This document shows, piece by piece, positions 8,402 to 15,104 of a stretch of DNA of 64,000 nt. Position 1 is the stretch's first letter. Every line of letters begins with the position of its first letter. The notes under the pieces are model-generated. The model saw nothing but the letters and a program-made list of their open reading frames with translations. It did no database searches and was not told the origin of the DNA. The position numbers and the translations under genes were made by a program. The stretch is from assembly GCA_048360435.1 (NCBI GenBank), contig DBGCOP010000027.1:124001-188000 (forward strand). Direction: 5' to 3'. The DNA is from Limenecus sp048360435 (GTDB taxonomy: Bacteria; Cyanobacteriota; Vampirovibrionia; Gastranaerophilales; Gastranaerophilaceae).

Positions 8402-9184
8402 ATGATAAGGGTTGGTGTTGTAGGCGCAATGGGAAAAATGGGACAGGAAGTCGTAAAGGCTGTATGTTCTGATAATGAACTTGAACTTGTTTGTGCAGTT
8501 GACATAAATCAAATTGATTCAGAAGTTTGTGCTAAACGCGAAGTTCGTATAATGGGAGATTTGAAATCAGCAATATTAATGCATAAGCCTGATGTGATTG
8601 TAGATTTTACTCAGCCAAAGTATGTTTTTGAGAATGCCAAAATTTGTTTGGAAAACGGAGTGAGACCTGTAATAGGAACAACGGGTCTTTCTGATGAACA
8701 AATAGAAGAATTGAATGCGCTTTCTCAGGCAAAGGGGCTTGGATGTCTTATTGCCCCTAATTTTTCGACAGGAGCTATTTTAATGATGATGTTTGCTAAA
8801 CAGGCTTCTAAATATTTTGATAATGCTGAAATCATTGAACTTCATCACAACCAGAAGAAAGATGCACCTTCCGGTACGGCTATAAAAACTGCTCTTATGA
8901 TGTCAGAATCAGGAACTATGACTTTTGAAACCGGTAACTGTGAAGAAACAGAAACAATTGAAGGTGCCAGAGGAGGTAAATCCTATTCGGACATTCGTAT
9001 TCATTCTGTTAGAATGCCGGGGTATATTGCCTCTCAAGAGGTCATTTTTGGTGCATCAGGGCAGATTTTGACAATCAGGCATGATTCTATGGACAGACAG
9101 TGTTATATGGCTGGTGTAAAACTTGCTGTTAAATATATAGCTGAACATAATGAGTTTATTTATGGTTTGGAAAAAATTATGTAA
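8402..9184 (+). CDS. dapB: 4-hydroxy-tetrahydrodipicolinate reductase DapB
   Basis: DapB reduces 4-hydroxy-tetrahydrodipicolinate with NAD(P)H in the lysine/diaminopimelate pathway, so it feeds peptidoglycan and protein synthesis. The N-terminal Rossmann motif GVVGAMGKMG (residues 5-14) and the DapB signature ELHHNQKKDAPSGTA (about 147-161) are present, together with the GTTG motif. The length of 260 residues is normal. A strong AGGAGG site precedes the ATG at 8402. The gene is monocistronic, with its own terminator. asd, an earlier step of the same pathway, is in this window at 50642. Confidence 0.97.
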   Translation: MIRVGVVGAMGKMGQEVVKAVCSDNELELVCAVDINQIDSEVCAKREVRIMGDLKSAILMHKPDVIVDFTQPKYVFENAKICLENGVRPVIGTTGLSDEQIEELNALSQAKGLGCLIAPNFSTGAILMMMFAKQASKYFDNAEIIELHHNQKKDAPSGTAIKTALMMSESGTMTFETGNCEETETIEGARGGKSYSDIRIHSVRMPGYIASQEVIFGASGQILTIRHDSMDRQCYMAGVKLAVKYIAEHNEFIYGLEKIM

Positions 9185-9194
9185 AATTTATAAA

Positions 9195-9226
9195 TAAAAA
9201 AGACACCTGTATAAGGTGTCTTTTTT
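9195..9226 (+). terminator. Terminator shared by dapB and tRNA-Gln
   Basis: The stem AAGACACCT pairs with AGGTGTCTT around a short loop. An A-run precedes it and a T-run follows it, so it can end dapB on the plus strand and the tRNA-Gln transcript on the minus strand. Confidence 0.85.
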
Positions 9227-9228
9227 AT

Positions 9229-9302
9229 TGGCTCCGGGACATGGATTCGAACCACGATTAGATGATCCAGAGTCACCTGTCCTGCCGTTAGACGATCCCG
9301 GA
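9229..9302 (-). tRNA. tRNA-Gln (anticodon CUG)
   Basis: Read on the minus strand, the acceptor stem TCCGGGA pairs perfectly with TCCCGGA. The discriminator is G and the CCA end is encoded (9229-9231). D stem GTC/GAC, anticodon stem GGTGA/TCATC and a T arm with GGTTCGAATCC are all present. The anticodon CTG lies at 9268-9270 within the loop CTCTGGA. G73 is usual for tRNA-Gln. The gene borders the accessory island. Confidence 0.93.
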
Positions 9303-9316
9303 ATAGTAACAAATTA

Positions 9317-9344
9317 ATTTTACCACTTTATTCAAAAGCGTCAA
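9317..9344 (-). promoter_or_regulatory. Promoter of tRNA-Gln
   Basis: On the minus strand, a -35 TTGACG (9339-9344) is separated by 16 bases from a -10 TAAAAT (9317-9322). This places the start of transcription a few bases before the tRNA 5' end at 9302. Confidence 0.6.
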
Positions 9345-9377
9345 TAAAGAATATGACAATTTAAAGCCGGTTGTTGG

Positions 9378-9413
9378 GTAAAAAGCCTTGCTTAATTCAT
9401 CAAGGCTTTTTTT
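9378..9413 (-). terminator. Terminator of the nuclease operon
   Basis: The stem AAAGCCTTG (up to 9390) pairs with CAAGGCTTT (from 9401), with a T-run on the minus strand. It overlaps the stop codon of the minus-strand gene ending at 9400. Confidence 0.8.
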
Positions 9414-9807
9414 GTTCCATAAATTTATTAAACTTATCATCATTTTTAAGATAATTGTCAATATATTTTATTAAAAACCTGTTCAAATCATCTATTTGGG
9501 ATTGATTACTTAATTTTTCTCGTTTTTCTATATATTTTAATATGTATTTTCGTAGTCTTATATTTGCGTCTTTTATATCTTCATTATACCAATTGAAAAA
9601 TTTGAATATATCATCAAGTCTTTGAGATATTAATTTATCCACAGAAATTAAATCATTTTGATTTGGTATGCTTTCCCTATATCCATATTTATTCACTTTT
9701 GTATAATTTGTGAGAATAAAAGTTTTTGATAAATCGGGATTATCTTTTGAAAAACGTTTTATAAATAGAAGCGTTTTATAAATTTCCTGCAAGAAATCGT
9801 TTAACAT
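9400..9807 (-). CDS. Hypothetical helical protein of the accessory island
   Basis: I do not recognise this 135-residue protein. It is Lys-, Asn- and Ile-rich, has no signal peptide or membrane segment, and is predicted by eye to be mostly helical. It follows the secreted-nuclease gene by 4 bases, so the two are probably co-transcribed, and a terminator overlaps its stop. Its base composition is more AT-rich than the housekeeping genes around the island, as expected for acquired DNA. A role tied to the nuclease, such as a partner or inhibitor, is possible but rests on position alone. Confidence 0.6.
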   Translation of the reverse strand: MLNDFLQEIYKTLLFIKRFSKDNPDLSKTFILTNYTKVNKYGYRESIPNQNDLISVDKLISQRLDDIFKFFNWYNEDIKDANIRLRKYILKYIEKREKLSNQSQIDDLNRFLIKYIDNYLKNDDKFNKFMEQKKP

Positions 9808-9811
9808 TCAA

Positions 9812-10294
9812 TTACTTTCTTTTATATATGTATTGCGGACAATATCCTGTTTTCATCATTTCGTTGTTTATATTGATGTATTTACCTTTTGTGTCTTTGT
9901 AATAGAAAATACCAACGAGCCTGCTGTAATGGTCAACACCTGTGATTTCAAGATAAATATCTTTGTGTCTTCTCAAAATTTTTATTAATTCTTCTTTTGC
10001 CTTATATCCTTTTAAAATTATTTCATAATCTGTAAGCCCCTGATTTCTTTGATATTTAATGTGTTTGTTAGCTGAAGTTTCGTAGCAGTCAATACCTGTT
10101 AATCTTACGCTTGTATCACGTTCTTTTAATCTTATTTTAAGTGTATCTCCGTCAACTACTGATATTATTGTTGGCTTAATAATATAATTTTGATTGATAT
10201 TGTTGTAATTTTTTGAATTTACAGAATGACTATTAAACAAAATAATCATGATTAGAAAAGAAAATATATATATCCTAAAATTAGTTTTTCTCAT
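9812..10294 (-). CDS. Secreted staphylococcal-nuclease-like (thermonuclease) protein
   Basis: This is a small extracytoplasmic nuclease of the SNase family, which cuts DNA and RNA in a calcium-dependent way. A signal peptide (MRKTNFRI then a hydrophobic stretch) covers about residues 1-27. The SNase core follows: VVDGDTLKIRL (about 46-56), VRLTGIDCYET (about 63-73) and DHYSRLVGIFYY (about 121-132). These match the Asp, Arg, Asp and Glu active-site positions and the later Arg of the family. The length of 160 residues suits a single domain. It is the first gene of a two-gene unit with the hypothetical protein 4 bases downstream. The gene lies in the tRNA-flanked island. Confidence 0.85.
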   Translation of the reverse strand: MRKTNFRIYIFSFLIMIILFNSHSVNSKNYNNINQNYIIKPTIISVVDGDTLKIRLKERDTSVRLTGIDCYETSANKHIKYQRNQGLTDYEIILKGYKAKEELIKILRRHKDIYLEITGVDHYSRLVGIFYYKDTKGKYININNEMMKTGYCPQYIYKRK

Positions 10295-10416
10295 AATACA
10301 CGACCAAGATTTTTAAAAATTATTATATAGTGAATTTAATTATTAGACAATATATGGGTAAAAATAAGACAGTTTCTCAACTAGATATAAACAATTGTAA
10401 AATGTATCATGTTTAG

Positions 10417-10740
10417 ATGATTTATGAGGCTTTAGCGGATAATATTAAATATTTTAGAAGACTAAAATCTTTGAGTCAGCTTGATTTGGCAGAATTGGCA
10501 AAAGTAAATATCAAAACTATAACGAGAGCAGAATCTGGTAAACAAGGGATTAAATTTGATGTCATTAACAAAATTAGTCAAGCGTTAGATATTGAATTTT
10601 ATGAATTATTTATACCAAGAAGTCATCATATAGAAGAAGATAATATAAAACAATTAGTTGTAGCTAAACTGGAACGCCTTAATAAGAATAAACTTTTAGC
10701 ACTAAATAAGGTATTAGATGCAATTTGTGAAATACAATAA
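10417..10740 (+). CDS. XRE-family helix-turn-helix regulator
   Basis: This is a 107-residue DNA-binding protein. A five-helix XRE (Cro/CI-type) domain fills residues 5-65. SQLDLAELAKVNIKTITRAESG forms the helix-turn-helix and its following helix, and the domain ends near LDIEFYELF. The C-terminal 40 residues are helical and could form a dimer interface. It diverges from the secreted nuclease gene, with a 122-bp AT-rich region between them, so it may control that gene or itself. No good ribosome site precedes the ATG. It is the first of two XRE genes in the island. Confidence 0.8.
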   Translation: MIYEALADNIKYFRRLKSLSQLDLAELAKVNIKTITRAESGKQGIKFDVINKISQALDIEFYELFIPRSHHIEEDNIKQLVVAKLERLNKNKLLALNKVLDAICEIQ

Positions 10741-10826
10741 TATTGTTTTTATTGCATTTCGTATTAAAGGCGAATGTATCTCGTAACTACCTAGAGCAAA
10801 ACAAAATAAAACGTTAATCTAAAATT

Positions 10827-11186
10827 ATGTTCAATATAAAAGCCATACTTGGGCAAAATGTAAAAAAGCTAAGATTAAGTAAAGATTTGAGCCAAGAAAA
10901 GTTTGCAGAACTTGTAAATTTAGATTCAAAAATGATTAGCAAAATTGAAAATGGTACTACTTTTACATCAGCAGATAGTTTAGCTAATATCTGTGAGGGA
11001 TGTGAGATAACACCAAATTTATTATTTGAAGTAAATAATGAATTTTTACCTCAAAATGATAGTGATAAACAAGAATTAATCAAAAATTATACAATATTTT
11101 TACAAGAATTAAATTTATCAACAATTCAATATTTACTAAGAGTAAATAAGGTAATGGTAGAAAATCAAACAAATAAAAATAACTAA
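10827..11186 (+). CDS. XRE-family helix-turn-helix regulator
   Basis: This is a 119-residue regulator with an XRE domain at residues 5-65. LGQNVKKLRLSKDLSQEKFA leads into LDSKMISKIENG, the recognition helix region. The C-terminal half is helical, rich in Leu and Asn, and of unknown role. It lies 86 bp after the first XRE gene in the same direction. The two proteins are only distantly similar, so this is not a recent duplication. No phage repressor context (integrase, excisionase) is next to it. Confidence 0.8.
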   Translation: MFNIKAILGQNVKKLRLSKDLSQEKFAELVNLDSKMISKIENGTTFTSADSLANICEGCEITPNLLFEVNNEFLPQNDSDKQELIKNYTIFLQELNLSTIQYLLRVNKVMVENQTNKNN

Positions 11187-11367
11187 ACCAGAATTGACAT
11201 AAAATAAATCAAAAAATTTATTTGCTCAATAGAACATTTTAGGCTAGTTAAAAAAAACATGTCTAATCTTATGTACCCCACCAAAGTTGTTTATGAATTT
11301 ACCCACACAAGATAATAATTTTCATGTTATTAAAAACATCCTGATATGAATGTTTTTATAGATGATA

Positions 11368-11411
11368 TTGAGAAGTGTATTTCAATGTGGTACAATGTAA
11401 TACATTGAAAT
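11368..11411 (+). promoter_or_regulatory. Promoter and inverted-repeat operator of the toxin-antitoxin operon
   Basis: A -35 TTGAGA (11368-11373) and a -10 TACAAT (11391-11396) are 17 bases apart. A perfect 10-bp inverted repeat, ATTTCAATGT (11379-11388) and ACATTGAAAT (11402-11411), flanks the -10. This is the layout expected for autorepression by the antitoxin. Confidence 0.75.
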
Positions 11412-11425
11412 GCAAAGGGGGAAAT

Positions 11426-11656
11426 ATGTCATCAGAACAATTTTCATTAAGAATACCAAAAGTAACAAAGGAAAAATTAGAAGAACTTGCTAAAGCAACA
11501 GGCAGAACAAAAGCTTTTTTGGCAATTGAAGCTATTGAAAAATACCTCGACCTTGAATCCTGGCAAATTAGTGCTATTCAAAAAGGCATAAAGGATATTG
11601 ATAACGGCAAACATGTATCAATTGATGATGTCAAAAAAGAATGGGGCATTGAATAG
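11426..11656 (+). CDS. Antitoxin of a ParE/RelE-type toxin-antitoxin pair (ribbon-helix-helix, CopG/RelB-like)
   Basis: This 76-residue protein has a short ribbon-helix-helix DNA-binding domain: the strand QFSLRIP, then helices around KEKLEELAKATGRTKAFLAIEAIEKYL. A C-terminal tail, probably toxin-binding, contains the pattern IDNGKHVSIDDVKKEWG seen in such antitoxins. I chose the ATG at 11426 because an AAAGGGGG ribosome site precedes it; a longer frame beginning at 11375 would overlap the promoter and operator. The stop TAG overlaps the GTG start of the toxin by one base, so the two are translationally coupled. In this class the antitoxin represses its own promoter. Confidence 0.85.
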   Translation: MSSEQFSLRIPKVTKEKLEELAKATGRTKAFLAIEAIEKYLDLESWQISAIQKGIKDIDNGKHVSIDDVKKEWGIE

Positions 11657-11937
11657 TGGAAGTAAGATTTTCTGAAAGTTCTTTAGAGGATTTACGTTCA
11701 ATCAGAGAGTACATTTGTGCAAACAATGAAGAAGCTGCTAAAAAGGTTGTAGCGCATATACTTGAGCAGGTAGAAACTATTTTGGCTAATAATCCTGCAA
11801 TCGGAAGAGCAGGAAGAATTTTGAGAACACGAGAGTTTGTTATTTCAAATTATCCTTATATTTTGCCTTATCAAGTGCGAGAAAACACAATTTACATATT
11901 GAGGGTGCTGCATACCTCGAGAAAATGGGAGATTTAA
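11656..11937 (+). CDS. ParE/RelE-superfamily toxin
   Basis: This 93-residue protein matches the ParE/RelE toxin fold. VRFSESSLEDLRSIREYI makes the first strand and helix. Then come two more helices with a NPAIGRAGRI turn, and C-terminal strands REFVISNYPYILPYQV and IYILRVLHTSRKW. The terminal HTSRKW is typical of ParE-type members. The start is GTG at 11656, overlapping the antitoxin stop. ParE toxins inhibit gyrase and RelE toxins cut mRNA; the sequence favours ParE, but the target cannot be proven here. The pair may stabilise the island. Confidence 0.85.
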   Translation: MEVRFSESSLEDLRSIREYICANNEEAAKKVVAHILEQVETILANNPAIGRAGRILRTREFVISNYPYILPYQVRENTIYILRVLHTSRKWEI

Positions 11938-12003
11938 TAATAGGTATACGACAAAATTATTGATATCAATGGTCTTAAAATATTTTCTTTAATCTAGGAA
12001 TGA

Positions 12004-12702
12004 CTAAAAATTAGCATAGAAAAATATTATAGTATTTGGTTTTTTAGTTACAAATCCGGATGTATAAACTTCGTTATTTTGTTTTTTATGCAAAAGACAG
12101 ATATTATCACTCGAACCAAGTTCATTTATATAGATTTTTATGCCAGATTTGTATAAATCTTCACTAGTCATAAATACAACACAATCTTTTTTATACTTTT
12201 TTAATACATCGTTGATATATTTTTTATTACTATCGAATTTAACATAATCTGTATTATTCCCATCAAAAGCATCTTCAATTTGAAAGTAATAATTCGAAGC
12301 ATCATCAGGTATTTTATCTGGAAAATGCCTCATTTTATAAACTCCATGTTTGCTTTTCAGTGATTCAATCTCTTTAGAATATTCTGAAAGTTTAGGCAAT
12401 TTAGGTTCCTTTGAAAACGGAAACAAAAAGTCTGATTTTAAAGCAAAGAAGAATATTTCAACAAATAACAAGTAAAAAAGGCTAAAGATTATAAGGAGTG
12501 AAGTTATAATGTTCGTGGTTATAATTTTCCATTTGTATTTTTTAGAGGTGTTTTTTAACACAAAAAAGAAAACCAATGGAAGCACAATAATAATAATGAG
12601 AATTATACCGAAAACTTTTATAAAATCGATTCCTTGAAACAATATTAATATTAAAACCAATGCAGAAATAATTATAGTAACATCTAAAAACATATACTTC
12701 AT
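12004..12702 (-). CDS. Island membrane protein with three N-terminal transmembrane segments; possible immunity protein
   Basis: I do not recognise this 232-residue protein. Three hydrophobic segments lie at about residues 5-25, 30-52 and 63-88. A soluble C-terminal domain of about 140 residues follows, mixed alpha/beta by appearance. The gene lies downstream of the MuF-like gene on the same strand. A membrane immunity protein for the toxin-like tail of that gene is one explanation. Against it, a terminator stands between the two genes, and no clear ribosome site precedes the ATG. Codon use is strongly AT-biased. Confidence 0.55.
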   Translation of the reverse strand: MKYMFLDVTIIISALVLILILFQGIDFIKVFGIILIIIIVLPLVFFFVLKNTSKKYKWKIITTNIITSLLIIFSLFYLLFVEIFFFALKSDFLFPFSKEPKLPKLSEYSKEIESLKSKHGVYKMRHFPDKIPDDASNYYFQIEDAFDGNNTDYVKFDSNKKYINDVLKKYKKDCVVFMTSEDLYKSGIKIYINELGSSDNICLLHKKQNNEVYTSGFVTKKPNTIIFFYANF

Positions 12703-12714
12703 AAGTCAATTATA

Positions 12715-12757
12715 TAAAAAAACAGCCTGAAAATATACATACTAACAGGCTGTTTTA
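12715..12757 (-). terminator. Terminator after the MuF-like gene
   Basis: Stem AAAACAGCCTG (to 12729) pairs with CAGGCTGTTTT (from 12746). The minus strand continues into a T-run. It lies just past the stop of the gene at 12761-13945. Confidence 0.8.
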
Positions 12758-12760
12758 ACA

Positions 12761-13945
12761 CTATAATTTAATTTTAGGTAATTCTTCTTTGGGGATTTTC
12801 AGTAGAATAATTGTATAGAAATTTTCTAATTTTCCTTCATTTTGAAGTCTTTCACCGGTTCTACCTCGAATACTGGTTCGTTTTGGCTCAAAGTTGTATA
12901 AATCTTCAATTCGCATAATTAAATTACCCTGACTGTCAAACTTTACATCTTTAATTTCCGCACCATGTAATGCATTATACAAATCACCATTATTAAATGT
13001 TATTTTAGAGTTTGAAATAGTACCATTTTTTCTAATATCATTGATATTGTGTTTTATAAATGTCTTAAAATCATCATTTGATAAAATCGATTTAGACATA
13101 GAGCTATCATTATTTAACAACAAAACTTTGCAATCAGTTTTGCCTGTTTCTTTTTGTAAGCGGCTATGAATTTCTTTTTCTAATTGATTACTATGTATGT
13201 CTGATATTTTTTCGTAAAGTTTTCCATTTTTTTTAATATAATCTTTTGTAAATGATTCAAAGTTTGGTGAAGCAATTTTATATAACTCAAAAGCTTCTGG
13301 TAGATTTTGCCATTTCGAAAAAATATAACCTAATCCATCAATTAATAATTTATCTGAATCTTTTGCGATATATTCTTCGATTTGCCTCTTGACAATTTGA
13401 AACCTATAATATAGCTTGTCCAAAGCATCTGCTATGTTATCAGTAAGGCGAGTTTTTTCAATCTCAGTTTTAAGATTAGATACCTCCTGTTTTGCTTTGT
13501 CTCCATTGTATTTTGCAAAATCTATTTTTTCTTTAGCATCTGATATTTTCTGCCTGTCTTTGGAGTCGAGTTTTGCTGTATCAACAGAATTTTCAAGCTT
13601 TTCTATTTCTCTGTTCTGCTCGTTCACTCTTTTGATGTATTCATCAATTTCTTGTTCAAGTGATTTTGCATCTCCCAACATTTTTGCCAGTTCAAGTTCA
13701 TTTCTTTTTTTATCCTTTATTTTTTCTCTATGTGCTTTAATCGGGTCAGAAATCAACTCGTCAGAATCTTTTTCGAGAATCTCTATGTGGCATTTACAAT
13801 TCGGGTGTGGTCTATCTGGGATATCATTTGCAGAGTCATAAATTTTGCCGTTCATCCCCTGACATAGTTCGCAAGCGCCTGGTTCTGTTTTCCATTCGTA
13901 TTCAACATTTTCTTTTGTTACATGTCCATATAATGTTTTTCCCAT
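12761..13945 (-). CDS. MuF-like (phage Mu protein F) domain protein with coiled coil and a possible toxin C-terminus
   Basis: The N-terminal 60 residues look like the C-terminal zinc-binding part of MuF minor head proteins. There is a Trp-x-Thr lead, two Cys in GACELC, the phrase MNGKIYDS, then PHPNCKCHIE with two more Cys and a His. Residues about 75-190 are a long charged coiled coil. The last 140 residues form a compact mixed domain with a LYNALHGAEI motif and a GRTGERL motif that I do not recognise. MuF proteins with variable toxin tails are a described phage-borne group, so a toxin tail is a fair hypothesis. No other phage structural gene is near. The gene starts one base after the stop of the upstream gene, and an AAAAGGAT site precedes its ATG. 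Confidence 0.65.
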   Translation of the reverse strand: MGKTLYGHVTKENVEYEWKTEPGACELCQGMNGKIYDSANDIPDRPHPNCKCHIEILEKDSDELISDPIKAHREKIKDKKRNELELAKMLGDAKSLEQEIDEYIKRVNEQNREIEKLENSVDTAKLDSKDRQKISDAKEKIDFAKYNGDKAKQEVSNLKTEIEKTRLTDNIADALDKLYYRFQIVKRQIEEYIAKDSDKLLIDGLGYIFSKWQNLPEAFELYKIASPNFESFTKDYIKKNGKLYEKISDIHSNQLEKEIHSRLQKETGKTDCKVLLLNNDSSMSKSILSNDDFKTFIKHNINDIRKNGTISNSKITFNNGDLYNALHGAEIKDVKFDSQGNLIMRIEDLYNFEPKRTSIRGRTGERLQNEGKLENFYTIILLKIPKEELPKIKL

Positions 13946-13946
13946 T

Positions 13947-14468
13947 TTAATTTATCCTTTTGTTTAGTTTTAATGTAATATTTTCTACTTTTTTATCAGT
14001 ATCGATTTTTTGATTATTCTTTGTTGCCCAAATAGCATTATTGGCAGCACCTAATTTGATGTAATGTTTCAAAATTTCTATGGGGTAATTTTGTAAAACA
14101 TCGAGCAATGCTGCATAAGTTTTTTCGCCAAAGTCAGAATCTTCTTCAAGTTTGATTTTAGATTCAATCAGAGAGCTTTTTTTGTAGTCATTTAAAAGAT
14201 TCAATCCAACTTGAAAATCAAGTATTGCCTGTTCTTTGCCAGCTTCACGTATGTAGATTGCAATAAAGTCAGCAAGTTCGGAAATTTTTTGATAAACCTC
14301 GTTAGAAATCACCTCTGAGCTATCTTTGAACACAGACGGATGAAGTCGTCTGAACTTTTCTTCTCTGATTTTTTTAATACTGTTTCTGATTTCTTCGTTC
14401 ATCTTTTGAGATGATGATGCAGTTGAGAACAATTTGTCTTTAACCTGTTCTAAGTTTGTGTTTTGCAT
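13947..14468 (-). CDS. Hypothetical helical protein coupled to the MuF-like gene
   Basis: I do not recognise this 173-residue protein. It is largely helical and charged, with no signal peptide or membrane segment. I chose the ATG at 14468 because a strong AAAGGAGA site lies just upstream; a longer frame to 14522 begins within a terminator hairpin. Its stop is one base from the start of the MuF-like gene, so the two are translationally coupled. That coupling suggests a chaperone, adaptor or partner of the MuF-like protein; this is inference. Confidence 0.65.
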   Translation of the reverse strand: MQNTNLEQVKDKLFSTASSSQKMNEEIRNSIKKIREEKFRRLHPSVFKDSSEVISNEVYQKISELADFIAIYIREAGKEQAILDFQVGLNLLNDYKKSSLIESKIKLEEDSDFGEKTYAALLDVLQNYPIEILKHYIKLGAANNAIWATKNNQKIDTDKKVENITLKLNKRIN

Positions 14469-14504
14469 GGTTTTCTCCTTTCTGTTTTGCAAAAAATTGC
14501 ATGC

Positions 14505-14534
14505 AAAAAGCGACCTAATCAAAAGGTCGCTTCT
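14505..14534 (-). terminator. Minus-strand terminator hairpin upstream of the MuF operon
   Basis: The stem AAGCGACC and its complement GGTCGCTT surround a short loop, with TTTTT after it on the minus strand only. No intact gene lies upstream on that strand, so it may have ended a gene now lost, or attenuate the operon that follows. Confidence 0.6.
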
Positions 14535-14775
14535 AAGTAAATATTTTTGGACACAACTATGACGTTTGTTTTAATAACCTGGGCTTCATTTGACTTTTTC
14601 GTATACCGGACAAAATTCACCTGTTAAGAGACGTCACCGCCAATTTTAATATACATTATTTTTCATAAAATTGAAAGTATATTTAAGAAAAATTAATTAT
14701 TTAATCCAGTATAAGCTTTCATGTTGCAAGTAAGTGGTATAAAGATTTTTATAATGACTAGGACAAAAAACAAAA
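14535..14775. other. Gene-poor stretch at the edge of the island
   Basis: No gene or promoter is convincing here. The bases are AT-rich, apart from scattered short motifs around 14600-14640. It separates the MuF operon from the GC-rich element and the tRNA-Asn repeat. Confidence 0.4.
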
Positions 14776-14796
14776 ATGGCTCCTCGGGTGGGACTT
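14776..14796 (-). repeat. 21-bp direct copy of the tRNA-Asn 3' end (candidate attachment-site remnant)
   Basis: These 21 bases are identical to 14941-14961, which contains the 3' end of tRNA-Asn including its CCA and two following bases. The match breaks at the next base on both sides. The rest of the tRNA is absent. Integrases that use tRNA genes leave this kind of partial copy at the far end of their element. Confidence 0.75.
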
Positions 14797-14890
14797 CTAC
14801 TGCTGTGCCTTCGCATACAGGCTCATCCGTCCTCGTTAACACTGCGGCGGTTCGCTTTGTATCGAACCTACGGTTCTCGTCCTCACCGTA
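14781..14890 (-). other. GC-rich element of unknown nature next to the tRNA-Asn copy
   Basis: This stretch has 62 G or C in 110 bases (56%), far above its AT-rich surroundings. Read on the minus strand, it holds short perfect hairpins such as GAACC-GTA-GGTTC, and it ends in the tRNA-Asn copy. A reading frame crosses it but lacks a ribosome site and continues into ordinary AT-rich sequence, so a structured RNA or mobile-element scar fits better than a protein. Confidence 0.5.
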
Positions 14891-14905
14891 AAAAATCATA
14901 TTAAA

Positions 14906-14940
14906 AATAAAAAAAGCCGGCTTAATACCGACTTTTTTTT
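14906..14940 (-). terminator. Terminator of tRNA-Asn
   Basis: On the minus strand AAAGTCGG pairs with CCGGCTTT (one G-T pair), followed by a T-run. It lies directly after the encoded CCA of tRNA-Asn. Confidence 0.75.
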
Positions 14941-14942
14941 AA

Positions 14943-15017
<75 letters not shown>

Positions 15018-15052
15018 ATAACTCAGAGGTCTTAACTTAACCTCGTAAAATT

Positions 15053-15080
15053 ATTATAACAAAACAATTTTTCTTGTAAA
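15053..15080 (-). promoter_or_regulatory. Promoter of tRNA-Asn
   Basis: On the minus strand, -35 TTTACA (15075-15080) and -10 TATAAT (15053-15058) are 16 bases apart. This gives a 5' leader of roughly 30 bases before the tRNA. Confidence 0.65.
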
Positions 15081-15104
15081 CACCTTTTTTTATTTTTTTT
15101 GAAA

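Noticed and set aside
11331..11358. A hairpin upstream of the toxin-antitoxin promoter as a terminator for the XRE gene
   Set aside because: The 9-bp stem is AT-rich with no T-run after it, so it is not convincing as a terminator.
12761..14468. A prophage, because of the MuF-like domain
   Set aside because: No integrase, terminase, portal, capsid or tail gene is visible in the window.
14776..14890. A second tRNA gene beside tRNA-Asn
   Set aside because: Only the 3' end of tRNA-Asn is present. I could not find a matching acceptor 5' strand or an anticodon arm.
14693..14899. A 68-residue minus-strand reading frame over the GC-rich element
   Set aside because: It has no ribosome site, spans the tRNA-Asn copy and ends in AT-rich low-complexity sequence. 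The GC-rich segment, not a protein, explains the open frame.
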